From assembly GCA_037953625.1 (NCBI GenBank), contig CM075650.1:145109206-145173205 (forward strand): DNA of 64,000 nt, read 5' to 3'. Both the position numbers and the translations under genes were made by a program. The notes below the pieces were generated by a model, which ran no database searches, was not told the DNA's origin, and saw nothing but the letters and a program-made list of their open reading frames with translations. The first letter of the stretch is position 1; the number at the start of each line of letters is the position of its first letter. Positions 44,014 through 55,240 of the stretch are shown in pieces. Origin of the DNA: Crotalaria pallida. Lineage: Eukaryota > Streptophyta > Magnoliopsida > Fabales > Fabaceae.

Positions 44014-45933
44014 AAACCTGAGAGTTTTTGCAAAAATCATTTGTTTTGATTGTTTCGATTTGTTTCTTTCGAAAATCTTTCAAGGTATCTTGTACACCTA
44101 TTCAAACCCCCCTTCTAGGTGTTCTCCTAGTGTATCCTAGTTGTTTCACCCACCGATTGTAGGTTCTCACACGATCGTCCTCCATTAACCAGCAAACCCC
44201 CTCACCGACAAACTGGTACTTAAAAAACAACAACTTAAAAGTCTTCCAAGAATCAGTGAACTTGGCAAACAGAGCATGATCATTACGAGCCTTCAGTGAC
44301 ACCCATGCCCTCTTCGTCGACCCTTTCTCAAAAACGTTGATTTGAGGAACATATAACCATAGAAACGCTCGGATGGAGCACGCTTACCTCAACGCCTCAC
44401 AAAACCTTTGGAACGCTCGGGCAAAAGCCCAGCCACTAGGATGTAGTTGAGTGGGAGCTAGACGCAGTCGTCGTAACAGAGCAGTTTCGAATGTCGTAAA
44501 AGGCATTTTGATGCCTAATCTTATAACGACTTCCTCATACATAAAAAATTCTTTACTATTATCCTCAATTAAAGTGCACACCCGGTCATTAACTGACGGA
44601 GCACTAATAGTATAGGAAGTCCCAGCATCATCTCCTGGACATGGGAGCACATGGGCTCTAGTATGACTTAGATTGTTGGCAACCAAATCCGATCTCGTGC
44701 CGAGCACCTCTCGGTCAACCCAGTCATAAACTTCTGCGTTGGGTGGTAAGGGAGACTCCTGAGGATGCATGATGCACTGATGAACCATACCTGGGGAAAG
44801 GCAACATGACTCGGCATCAGAATCTATAAAATTAACATCCCTAGACACCCTAACCCTAGTTTGATTCACCCCATAGCCGAGCCGACTACATCTTCCCCTA
44901 ACCTTTATGGCTTTCCCGCAGAAAAGTTTCTACCAGGAGCGATTTGAGGACCGTGACGCTACTTGCGCCCGTTCCTCTGCCAGTTGATACGCTAACCTTC
45001 TACGGTCTTCCTCTGCATAATTTTGGGGAAATTCTATGGCTAACGGTGTTTCCACCGAAGGATCTGCCACACGATGCGGAAAGGAGATGGGAGGAAGTCT
45101 AAAATCTTCGTTCCAGAAGAGGAAGACGGTGAGGAAGAAGAGGAATCATCAATATCACTCAAATTCAAAACTTTAGACAACCTCTCATGCCATGACCACT
45201 TGCTACCCATAATCGTAACTGTAGAAAACCCAGAAAAAAAAAAACAAAAACACAAAAAACTCAGAAAAACCAGAAAACCAGACGAACTTAGAAACCTAGG
45301 AAAGAAAAGTCCAGCACAAAAAGAAAGGAAGAGGACAAAATCAAAAGGTTCAGATCAAATACCTGTTACGAAAGGAAAATTGGCACGAACTGGTTAGCGA
45401 AGCAAGAAGGAGCAACGACGCCAGAGGAAAGAGATGACAGAGGGAAGATTGTGTGAATATGACTGGAGGAAAATTAGGAATGCTATAATGGAAACTGCAG
45501 AGAGCAAGAAGGAGGAATCAGAATGCAGAGTTTGAAAAGAAGTTGAAAGAGGAAACGAAAAGACAATTAAGTTTAAAAAAGAACTTCCCCCACGTTCTCT
45601 TTGGGTAAATGGACCTGGCAATCCCGAAAAGCCCAATACCGTATTGAGCCAAAAAAAAAACAAACGTGGCATCCAGCCATAGGCCAAAATTTTCAAAAAA
45701 CCAAAAAGGCAACATACGCAATAAAGACATAACTGACTTCCAGGACATGTGTCAGCAGAAAGAGATCCAAACGTCTCTTCGCCCAGATGAAAGGACAACA
45801 GAGAAAACAAGAGGATACTAGGGTACGTGGGCGGATCATTATTTCACCCCCATCAAAGCACTCGACCCACTCTAACCTTATTCGACCGATAAAATATTCT
45901 CAGCTCGGCTCAAGACTCAAATAGTCTTACCAA

Positions 45934-45946
45934 GCTAGGGGGCTTA
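45934..45946 (+). other. Polypurine-like tract before the Tat 3' LTR
   Basis: GCTAGGGGGCTTA immediately before TGTGGTGG, the usual form of the tract in these elements (GGGGGCT next to the LTR). Confidence 0.6.
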
Positions 45947-46457
45947 TGTGGTGGACCGGCCCTCGGTCCTACCCCTACAGTAGCTAGCCGACCAAAATAA
46001 GCTATTCTAAGGACTGTGCCTACTCAGGTCGAGCATTCGATCAAGTACTCACCCTAGCAGGCTTGGACCGACCACAGGGACTTTACCCCTTGAGAGTCCG
46101 AGCTATGGGCTCGTGAATCCAACTTGCTACAGGGATAAGGCCCTCCAATACAGGATAAGGATGAATAAATCATCCCCCTATCGTAAAAGGGCCACGTCAG
46201 CAGCCTAACTGGACCTCCGTACAGGCCCATAAGGTACAATGCCACCCCTATAAATAGCTGTCTCCAGCTAGGGGCTCAGGTACGTTCTCTCACTCCCTAA
46301 TTGCTCACTTGCACACACCAGTGATTAGGGAAACCCTAGTTAATTATCCCAACTGGATATCTAGAATACCTAAAGAATCATACAATAACCTCATATCATA
46401 CCCTAGTTCTCAGGTCATTCCACATCTCTGAGCTAGCAACAGATCTTAGACACTACA
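45947..46457 (+). repeat. 3' LTR of the probable Tat element
   Basis: 511 bp from TGTGGTGGACC to AGACACTACA. TATAAATA lies at 46249-46256, followed by leader-like DNA. The other LTR is not in the window. No clear target duplication because the 5' end is missing. Confidence 0.65.
46249..46256 (+). promoter_or_regulatory. TATA box in the Tat LTR
   Basis: TATAAATA in CACCCCTATAAATAGCTG, plus strand, about 300 bases into the LTR. It fixes the element's direction as opposite to the ORFs at 41088-45210. Confidence 0.65.
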
Positions 46458-46548
46458 ATTACTGCTCAAAATTTGGTATATAATAATTAATATGTTTTTA
46501 ATTATTTAAATGAGTTTCTAACTCATTATTTTATTTTGCAACAACTTT

Positions 46549-48456
46549 TGTAACACTCACATTAATCATCTCCGAATTTATAAATATAAGTCTTGTGTAA
46601 AATATTGTTTTGAAATATGTAAATAAATAAAGAATATGACGAATTAAAATAATTTCTGGAATTTTCAATGATTTTAGCTAATTTCAGAATTAAAATGATA
46701 TTAAAATCATTTTGGAGGGAAATGAAAAATATAATATTTTGAATATTTGAAATTTTGATTGCATAATCGATTATCAAAAGCTAACAATCAATTATCGCAA
46801 GTCTGCTGCAATTAGATTAAGGCAGTTTTGAGTGATTTGATGGAGGTTTCAAGCGTTTTTCCTCTCCTTGAGCCACCTCCTGCTTGTCAACTCGTGTGGC
46901 AAAGTGTATGAATGTGTTTTAAGCCTTGGGGTTTAAGGGATTTCAATCGTTTGAAGCAATCTTCCCCCTTCAACCACTTTAACTTAGTTTTTTTTGTCGG
47001 TGCAATTTTTGTCCCTTTCCTTCTCCCTCTCTAAGTCACTCTAACCCACAAAGTTCATACACACTTGAAGCTCTATGTCCCATCTTGGTATAGATCCTGA
47101 AAACACTTGATTTGGTGAACCACGGAGCGAGTTCTAAGTCTGAGATGTTGAGGTCTTGAAACTGAAACCCAACAAACCAGTTTTGCATAGCTTAGTTCTT
47201 CAGTGTTGTTTCGTAAGCTCAAGCTATTTCAAAGGCCAAAACTTGTTTTAATCTTGAGTTTACATATCCTAGTTTGTATTCTAACCTTTGTTTACGAATT
47301 CCTTTGACATATCCTTGGCGAAAATCCCTGGTGAAACTAGCTTGCTGAAACTGAAACAAAGTTGCTGCAGTGAGTTATTTGCTGCACCTAACCAAATCCC
47401 CTCTTTCCATTCTCAAATCATTTCATACACCTTGTGTTGGTAAGGGATAAGTTATCCAAATAGCTAGGATAGTAATAAAATGGCTAAAAATGTATGAACT
47501 CAAATCATGGGCAAAAAAGAAACAAAGAACTTGAAATAGGAACTGCCTTGGAGGTCAATCAAGGCCCAAAGCTTGATCTGAGCAAGTTCTAGTTGATAAA
47601 TATAAGCTAAAGGAACATTGAACTTTGACCAATTTTCAAAGAAAATAAGTTTCATATGTTGATTTGTGATTTATGCATAATATGTCATATTTGGAAATTA
47701 TTTGATGTCTTGTTGATTAATTGATGAAATGAATATGCTAACATGTCTGTTATATGATGTTAAGTTGCTGTTAAGTTTTGTAATTGGTTGGGGAAAAGTG
47801 TATCAAATTTTGGTATGTCAAAACCTCATTTTCCAGTAATGATTTCTGCAGGATAATCGATTATCAGGGTCTGACAATCGATTATCGATCGAACCTAAGA
47901 CCAAGAATTTTGAATTTGAATGCGATGATCGATTATCACCAGTTGACAATCGATTATCCTTGGTCCAAAAATGTAAATTGCCAATTTTGATCACACTTTG
48001 CTTTAACCACACCTAATTATTGATTATGGGAAGTATGTACTTGAACACGTGAGGACTTAACATGATATTTATGATGAGAAATGAACATGGAATGAAAATT
48101 GACAATTTTGGAATAATAAAGAAAATTATTTGCATACGCACGTGGTGTTGCAATTGGTGAGATAGGATAATGATATTGTGAAAAATGGCGTGCACTTGTT
48201 TATGCATTATTAATTGATTATTTGATTACTTGTGATTGTTTTTTTAGTTTATTTTGATTATTACATGTATGCGTTTGGCTATGACTTACTCACTGCCCTT
48301 TTTGTTTGTCAGGTCAAGACGCGAAATTTGTTCTGCATGGAGATGCGCCCACTCCCTGATGGGGAGTGGCATTATGAAGGCCATCGTGTAGTGTATGAGG
48401 GTGATGTGGAAGTTACTTTCCGTCACCCTAATCCACTGTCCCGGATGCGTCCTTGT
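46549..48456 (+). mobile_element. Partial long LTR (gypsy-like), cut by a copia element
   Basis: Starts TGTAACACTCACATT, like other gypsy LTRs here, and runs until the copia LTR at 48457. It carries AATCGATT-type pairs at 46765/46786, 47855/47876 and 47927/47948, all 21 bp. The end region (48283-48456) is GC-richer and looks like the transcribed leader of a long LTR. No coding region. The right end was not found. Confidence 0.5.
46765..47955. repeat. AATCGATT pairs with 21-bp spacing
   Basis: AATCGATT 46765 / AATCAATT 46786; AATCGATT 47855 (inside a 14-bp palindrome GATAATCGATTATC) / AATCGATT 47876; GATCGATT 47927 / AATCGATT 47948. All three pairs are exactly 21 bp apart, while the spacers between partners differ. 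Confidence 0.65.
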
Positions 48457-50434
48457 TGTTGGAAACCAACAATCGGCCTAACAATCTACGAGAGGGGGGG
48501 GTGAATAGTAGTTTGAAGCAAAGATACCAGATTTTCGAAATTGATTGAAATTGGATGAAATTGTACTATTGGTTTTAATAAAAATGCCGAGCACTTGTCG
48601 AGCAGAATTCGACTATCAAAGAGATAATCGAATTTCCGAGCTCTTGCAAGCAATTAGGTTTGCAGCGGAAAAAGCAGGGACACTTCAACCGAGTTTGAAG
48701 TTATGCAATAACTGATTAAATGAGCAATGCGAAAACCGAAATGAAAAATGTAGAAAGCGATAAAGAGGACACAAAGGATTTTTATACTGGTTCACTCATA
48801 AACTTTGTGAGCTACGTCCAGTCCCCCCTAAACCTTAGGGAGCTTTTACTCAAAATCAAATTGATAGAATTACACGGGAACTATTGAATGAACCTCACTC
48901 AACCTAACCCTTCCAAGAGAGTACCAAACTCTTGGATTCTACCCAATTTGATACCGGTAGAAAGAACCTCTTCCAAAGCCTCCTTGAAACCTTCAAGTAG
49001 CTCCACCGGGCGAAGAACCTCTTCGACTTCTACTTAGGAACCTCCCAAGACTTCCAATGCTTGAGAACCTCTCAAGACTTCTGCTTAGGAACCTCCTAAG
49101 ACTTCAGAGATGAACAGTAACAATAACGTTGTGTGTGGCTCCAGAAACCGAAACCAGTTGCGTTTGAATATGACAGAGTAAAAGCAACTGAGTTTTCGGA
49201 CTTGAAAGAATTGGCAGAGAAAACTTGATTTTCAAAAATATTCGTGCGTGTTTCTCTTGTGGTCTCTCTCTCTTTTTTTGTTGGAGGAGGAAAGCTAGTG
49301 CTTTTATACTGATCCCAACACCCAACAAGAGGAAAGATATTTTGTGACACGACTGTCCTTGCAACGGATATTCCAGATATTATTTATTTTGCAGCAACGT
49401 TCTGATCCACGTATGTCCTTTCCAAAGAATGATTCCAGATGCTACCAATTCACAGCAACGTACAAAGACACGTATTGTCCTTTCCAAATTCAAACCCTTT
49501 TTCAAATTTTAAATTCAAGATTGGCGGCGTCGTGACAACTGAATGTTGAAGACGATGAGCAGTATCCGAGCTTGTCATCTATTCGAGCTAGGGAACTTGA
49601 TTTCTTATGCAGCAGAGAGCTAAGACAGAACTGAGCTTGAACCGGGCTGAAGATCTGAGCTTGATGATGCTTGCACTGAAATTGATCTGAGCTTACTTCT
49701 GCAGCTTGATGCAACTTCCGAGATCCGAGAGCCGATGTCAGAGCTTAAGACAAAGATTGACTGGTCGAGCAAACTGAGCTGATATAGTTTGCGGATGTCG
49801 GAGCTGTAGCCGAGCTTTGTATTCGAAATAGAGTTCAACTTTGACATCCGAGCTTAGGCCGAGCTATTCATTCGAGCTTGAACTGACACTTGATATCCGA
49901 GCTTTAGGCCGAGCATTATATGAGAGATTGTACTGAAGATCGAGATTCGAGCTTAGCCAAGCTTGATATGTGATCTCCGACTGAAACTTGATATCCGATC
50001 TTTTAGCCGAGCTTCTGACTTGACACTTCATTTGTTATTTTACTCGGACGTAACGAAGGCCGAGCTTAACTTCGGTTGAGCTGATTATTTAATATTTTGG
50101 CTGAGTTAACCACCAAAGGGCCGAGCTGATGGTTTTGCCGATCTTATGATATTTGGATCTCGAGCTAACCTTTAACCGAGCTAAATATTTAATCTCGTAC
50201 TGGCCTTAGCACTTTACTCTTCCACAACGAAGGCCGAGCTGATGATTTAACATTTTGCTCGTCTGCACCGAAGGCAGAGCTGAACATCTGACGCGTTGAA
50301 GCTTTACTATTTTACTCGTCGACACCGAAGGCCGAGCTGATCATCTGACTGCTTCTGGTTCAACACTAGTCCTTTTGAGCATCTTCCGCACAATTTGTCT
50401 TCATCAAAACTTAGCATTCCTTGCTGATTATACA
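48457..50434 (-). repeat. LTR of the copia remnant with a GAGCT array
   Basis: 1978 bp. On the minus strand it starts TGTATAATCAGC and ends GGTTTCCAACA. A dense run at about 49560-50345 holds over twenty GAGCT cores, mostly CCGAGCT or TCGAGCT, at irregular spacing. A G-run sits at about 48492. The purine tract adjoins at 50435-50449 (minus). Confidence 0.85.
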
Positions 50435-51229
50435 ATCTCCCCCTTTTTGATGATGACAAATGCTTGTTGTTTTGGCCGAGTTGATACCTTGTTGTTTTTG
50501 ACAAATGATTGTTTGTGACCGAGCTGATACCATGTTGATTTGACCGAGCTAAGTTCCGAGCTAAATTTAAACACATCTGAGAGCATGATCGGAAACTCCA
50601 TGATCGGAAACTCCCCCTGAATGAATGCTCGCACAACCTGTTTCCTAAAACACTATAAACAACAACAGCCTTTCTCCCCCTTTTGGCATGATAAAAAAGG
50701 AGCCAAGAATTAAGCACATTGCCAAAAGAGAGCAAAAAATAACACAGATAAAGCAGAGGGCGAGCAACTTAAAAATTTGAAACAGATATACACATTTGAC
50801 CTTCTCCCCCTAAAGACAATATTCTTGCAAACTTTCTCCCCCAGTAAAGAGGTTTAAAACAGACATGGGGAAAAATTTAAGCAATATGCCAAAGGAGAAT
50901 TAAATACGACATAGGGTTTTTTGAAAAAAAGAATTATTTTGACCGAGCTCCCCCTGAAGATCAGAAAATAATATACCACTTGTTGAAAAAAATATGATAT
51001 CACTTGTTGGAAAACCAAAAAAGTGATACCACTTGATGATAAAATAATATACGGAGAGCAGTCAAGATTTTCAAAAAAAAAACATGAATAATTATTTGAA
51101 ATAAAAAGAAGCTGATCCAGTTTGATTGAAATCACTTGATGAAGTGAAAAATGGATTTTGTCTGAATCAGATCTGAGAAAGAGTCTCCTCGGTTGATGTC
51201 TCCATAAGAGACATAGCTCTTTTCCATAT

Positions 51230-52700
51230 ATGAAAGTTCAATGAAGAGCTGCTTATCCCCCTTTATGTGCTTCGAACAACTGTTGTTCAGATACCACCGA
51301 TTTTACCTTGTTCGGAAGCACGCCTACAAATCATATATACTACTTGTTCATTTCGGGTACCCAAACTGTTTTGGGTCCCTGGGGGTTAGCATAGGGATCT
51401 TTTTCAATCCAAACAAAAGGAACCGTTAGGTACACCATGCCTTTTTATTTTACAAAGATTTGAGGTGTGACCATGAATTCCACAGTAAAAACAAGTTGGC
51501 TTTTTTAGATAAATCTACATTTGAAAATGAACCAACTTTTCTCAAATTTTTCTTTTTGGCATTGGCGTAACCTAAACCGGTTTTGTTTGAACTACTTCTT
51601 TGATTGACAATTAATCGATTCAATATATTATATTTTGAGAAAGTTGCACAAGTTGTTTTCAAATTTTGAAGTTCATTTTCATACTTGATATAACTTTCAC
51701 ACTTTTTATTTTTCAGAGCAGTGATAGTATGATCTAGAGAATTATTGCTGCATTTTAAATTGTCAATGCATTTTTCCAGTTCAAGAACTTGCTCTTTATG
51801 TTTAAAAGATTCTTTTTAAGTTTAACACAATTCTTGGCAAGTTTCTTAAACTCGGATTGCATTTCAAAGTAAGCAGTGTATAATTCTTCATAATCATCGA
51901 ATTCCGACTCGGTATCACTATCGGATTCAGTATCAGAGGTTACCTCAGATTTTTGCACGAACGTTGTTCGGCTTGGTGAGGCTTTCTCATCATTTTTGCC
52001 CATCAACCACAAGGTCGGATTTTCCTCGTCACTGTCCGAGCTTGATTCGATCATCTCCAACTCATGCTCGGTACTTGTTCAGCTCGGTGAGGCGTGTTCG
52101 GCTTGCCTTCCCACTAAGCACAAGTTCGCTGCTTCTTCTTCCTCATCCGACAAGCTTGTCTCTGATGTTTCATTTTCTTCGGGTGCATCCCAAACAATGT
52201 AAGCTCTCTTCGGTTTGAGTTTCTTGCCTTTCTTTTGCACCTTGGGACAGTAGGTTCTTATGTGTCCCGGTTCACCACACTCATGACAAATGATTCTATC
52301 TTTCAAGCTCATATGATCGACATCTCTGGTTTCTTTTGTTTTGTTTTTAAAATTCCTTCTATTTTTGAAGAATTTTCTGAACTGTTTGACCATGAGATCG
52401 GCAGTTTCATCATTACTGTCTGAACTGGAGTTGCTATCAGAGAAGTCTTTTGCCGACTTCGTTGAGGCCTTGAGTGAGATCCCCTTTTTCTGCTTGTCTG
52501 ACTCTTCATGCATTGTTAATCAGCTGAGCTTCATCTCATGCTTTTGAAGCTTGCCGAATAGTGTTGCTAAGTCCAGATAGTCCAAGTCTTTTGATTCCAT
52601 GATCGCTGTGACCTTGGGTTGCCATCCCTGCTTAAACATCTCAACACTTTGTTAATAATTTCAAAATTTAAAATTTTTTTATCGAGAGCAATTAAATTCA
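51230..52700 (-). pseudogene. Gag C-terminal part and protease start of the copia remnant
   Basis: Pieces at 52700-52079, 52060-51755 and 51662-51350 share frames with the copia gag at 23892-25208: RCLSREWQPK-like start, zinc knuckle CHECGEPGHIRTYC, AYIVWDAPEENE, the acidic stretch DTESEFDDYEELYTAY, and SSSNKTGLGYANAKKK. The second knuckle is degraded. Below 51350 a frame continues with a decayed protease start in which the active-site D-S-G has become N-N-S. Stops and frameshifts are numerous. The copy is long dead. Confidence 0.8.
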
Positions 52701-53177
52701 TGTAGACATAAAAAAATTCTTATTTTTACAAAAGAAAAATCTAAATTTCGTTACGATCATTTTAATACCAAATTCATAATTTTTGGATTTACCATTTTAA
52801 AGTTATGAATTTTTGAAGATTAACCACAAAAATAAAATTATAAAATTTTCATACAACTAAAATAAAATACACACCAAATAAAATCTTATGTTATAACACT
52901 CCAATCATATACTCAGACCTTTTCTAAGTCAAAATAATATTTTATAAAAATGTTCCTTAATTAAATACACATAGTTATATATTTATATAATTAATTAATT
53001 ATATACACATAACTCGTGTAATATATATATATGTGTGTGTGTGTATATATAGGAAATAAAATTTTAAATAAATCCTCTTACATGATAATGAGACTCTAAA
53101 TTAAATAAAATAAGGTACGAGAAAAATGTGGGTCTTTCATACAATATACAGCAAACCCGTGCAACACACAAGCTTAT
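52701..53177. other. AT-rich DNA, nothing recognised
   Basis: No ORF or inverted ends. A TATATA/TGTGTG microsatellite lies at 53021-53050. The end (CAGCAAACCCGTGCAACAC) resembles Helitron-associated sequence but no terminus could be fixed. Confidence 0.4.
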
Positions 53178-53613
53178 CACTAGGTCCCCGAAAGATACCT
53201 GTGGAATCAGTTTGGTCCCTAAAAGATTTGTGGAATCTGTTAAAACCCCAAAAGATCATTTTGGAATCAGTTAGGTCCCTGAAAGCTAAGATTTTTAGAA
53301 TTTCTTAAACCCCCCAAAGATCATCAATTTGACATTATGTTAGTCTGCCCATGAGAGACCTAACAGAATTCTACGTGGCATGTTAAATGCCTTGTTGGCC
53401 CAAACGTTGCACCTTCTTAATTGTCCAACATGGCAATAGGGTCAACAAAACATTTAACGTGCCACGTAGGATTTTGTTAGGTCCCTCTTGACGAAATTGG
53501 ATGGGGGGGGGGGACTAATGCGACACCAAATTGATATTTGAGGAGTTTAAGAGATTTCACAAATCTTTCAGGGACTTAACTGATTCCACATGTATCTTTC
53601 GGAGGCCTATGTG
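53178..53613. mobile_element. Inverted-repeat element (MITE)
   Basis: 436 bp. Ends CACTAGGTCCCCGAAAGATAC and, on the other strand, CACATAGGCCTCCGAAAGATAC. The match continues through the GGAATCAGTT/AACTGATTCC zone, and an inner pair (TACGTGGCATGTTAAATG / CATTTAACGTGCCACGTA) folds the centre. A G-run lies at about 53504. Superfamily not certain; a target duplication is not clear. Confidence 0.65.
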
Positions 53614-55240
53614 ACTTAACTTTAATATTAATGTATAATACTATGATGATTTTCACTTAAATTAATTACAGTAATTCACAAATTTATTTTTTTGATTTAA
53701 TATAGAGAAGGACATCTTGTATCAAAATTAAAAATAAGAAGTGACATAAAAACTAATTTTAATCAAACGCAAGGCTATTGTGATGAGGGGGTTGTTCATT
53801 CCCATTTGCCACCATCACCACAATCTATAATTTAACCAAAAGGTATAACTTTATAAATCAATATCTTTGTTTTTAGAGGTTGTTTTTGTCCAAGTCAGAC
53901 GAAGGTACCTTGTTAAGAACAAAAGTTCTTGAGAAAGATTTTTAATCTGACAAGAGTCGGTTTTGGGTCCTACGTACTCCGTTCAAATTAGGTTTTGGGG
54001 ATCAAGACTACGTAGTTCTATATATCAGGTATGTGTGAGCTATGCATCAAGTGGAGAGTGAGACGAATCATGGTTGTCTCTAAATGTATGAGTAATATAC
54101 CCCTTGCTCTTCGTGAGGCTTGTATTTTCCAAACTCTCCTTCAATGTGTATGGCTTATTGGCGAAGGGCAACATGCTTCATTGGGATGATGAACCTTTAG
54201 GGTGGGATTGACTTTAACTGCCACCTTCTTATAGGGCAGCATGAGTGTGATCCTACTACTTGTCAAGTTTCTCATGGGGGAGTGATAAGGGAACTCTTTA
54301 TCGAGGATGAAACATATATCTCTAACACTATACAATGCTTATAGTTCAGAGTATCTGCAATAAATGTGTTTGGATGTTATGTGTATGATGATGGATGCCT
54401 CAGCCCCTGGCATAGGATTGGTATTTATAGGACCAGGGAGGTTTCCTATTCGGATTTCTCTTGATGTATCTTCTATACTTGAGAGGGATCTTCGTGTGAT
54501 CTTATCTTTAAGGAGATAAATGATGATCTTCTATTATTCAAGATAATCTAGGGATAATCTGTCAATAATCCCTTATAAAGCTTTCTTATCATCTAGTTCT
54601 GCGAATAACTCTTGCAGCTTATTCACTGTCAAGGCTTCATCTGAGCTCGTCAATACCTTTCCTATCTTGAGGCCTTATATTTGGGATGATCCAAGGTCAA
54701 ACCATCTCGTCGAGGTCCTACTAGAGGTCGCAGTAGGTCTTCAAGGGTCCTTTCATAGGGTAGGTGTCCTTAGCTTGTGACTGGACCGGAACTTAAGACC
54801 CTAAGTTGTTGCTCTGATGGTAACTTCGAGCTACAAGCTAATAAGTTATTTCTGTCAACCCTTGAGTCAATTGAAGAGTTGGTTCTTCTTATTGTTATTT
54901 AATTTGGGCGCCACCTTACACTAAATTCGGGTCTCTTAGGTTCCCGTGAGCGATCTTTCATACGTTGGCTTTAACACCTTTTACACCTTCTGTTGTATTT
55001 TCTTCAACTTCCTTTGAGGTACGCCTTCTTTTCCCTCTTTGCACAATGTCTAATTACGAATCTGGCTTTTACACTTCCTTTAATAGTGATTCTTCTGATT
55101 CTTGCCATTATGCTCTCAGTTTTTCAGAAGTTGAGTTTATCGAATATCACTCTTCTAGCCCCAAATTCCTGACTGTTAGGGGTCTTAATGAGGTAAAGAA
55201 CAATATGGCGATGAACATTCTTTTAGGTCATGGCATTTCT
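53614..55240. other. Unresolved region, possibly old retroelement leader
   Basis: No recognised protein. CCTACGTACTCCG and GACTACGTAGTTC near 53970-54015 resemble blocks seen in gypsy LTRs. A Ser-rich open stretch at about 55047-55240 (starting MSNYESGFY) is cut by the LTR at 55241. It is not recognised, and the start is only a guess. The other frames here look like chance. Confidence 0.3.

Larger units (their letters stand above)
42484..44171 (+). mobile_element. Solo LTR related to the gag-only element
   Basis: 1688 bp, TGTAAGATCC to GGTTCTCACA, with exact 5-bp target duplication CGATC (42479-42483, 44172-44176). It matches the LTRs at 27821 and 31860 in inverted orientation along most of its length but is clearly diverged, especially in the palindrome zone. 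It carries a TATA box at 43088-43095 and a C-tract AACCCCCCTTCTAGG at about 44106. It interrupts the antisense ORF of the Tat fragment. Confidence 0.9.
41088..45210 (-). pseudogene. Antisense ORF with a plant-transposon domain and coiled coil, broken
   Basis: Minus-strand pieces in order: a Ser-rich start (about 45210-45040), 44869-44384, continuing past an in-frame TAA to about 44176, then after the solo LTR 42478-42268, then 42243-41620, then 41705-41088. The 44384-44869 piece has MPFTTFETALLRRLRLAPTQ, PSGWAFARAFQRFCEAL and a later WVSLKAR/KFTDSWKTFKLLFF segment, as in the family annotated as putative gypsy-type transposon proteins (Transposase_28). The C-terminal piece is a Glu/Ala/Lys-rich coiled coil with a conserved-looking tail. 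A stop, a solo LTR and a frameshift in an A/T run near 41655 disable it. Function of the family is unknown. Confidence 0.65.
41086..46457 (+). mobile_element. 3' end of a probable Tat-lineage gypsy element
   Basis: Holds a 3' LTR (45947-46457), a purine tract before it, and an ORF set on the opposite strand (41088-45210). No gag, pol or 5' LTR is present, so the 5' part was lost. Polarity is read from the purine tract and the TATA box in the LTR, both plus-strand. Plant Tat-lineage gypsy elements are known to carry extra ORFs, often antisense, between pol and the 3' LTR. That is the basis for the lineage call. Confidence 0.6.
48457..52700 (-). mobile_element. Copia remnant: 3' LTR, non-coding zone and gag end, pol deleted
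   Basis: Minus strand. The LTR is 48457-50434, then several GGGGGAG tracts, then the start of protease and the C-terminal two-thirds of gag, ending abruptly at about 52700. Between the protease start and the 3' zone no integrase, reverse transcriptase or RNase H remains, so pol was removed internally. The 5' end (gag start, primer site, 5' LTR) is also missing. Related to, but distinct from, the element at 21566. Confidence 0.8.

Noticed and set aside
45074..45397. Lys/Glu-rich plus-strand frame of 107 codons
   Set aside because: It is the complement of the Ser-rich start of the antisense ORF and an A-rich stretch. No domain seen.
53140..53180. Possible Helitron terminus with CCCGTGCAACAC
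   Set aside because: No TC/CTRR pair could be fixed in this or the neighbouring region.
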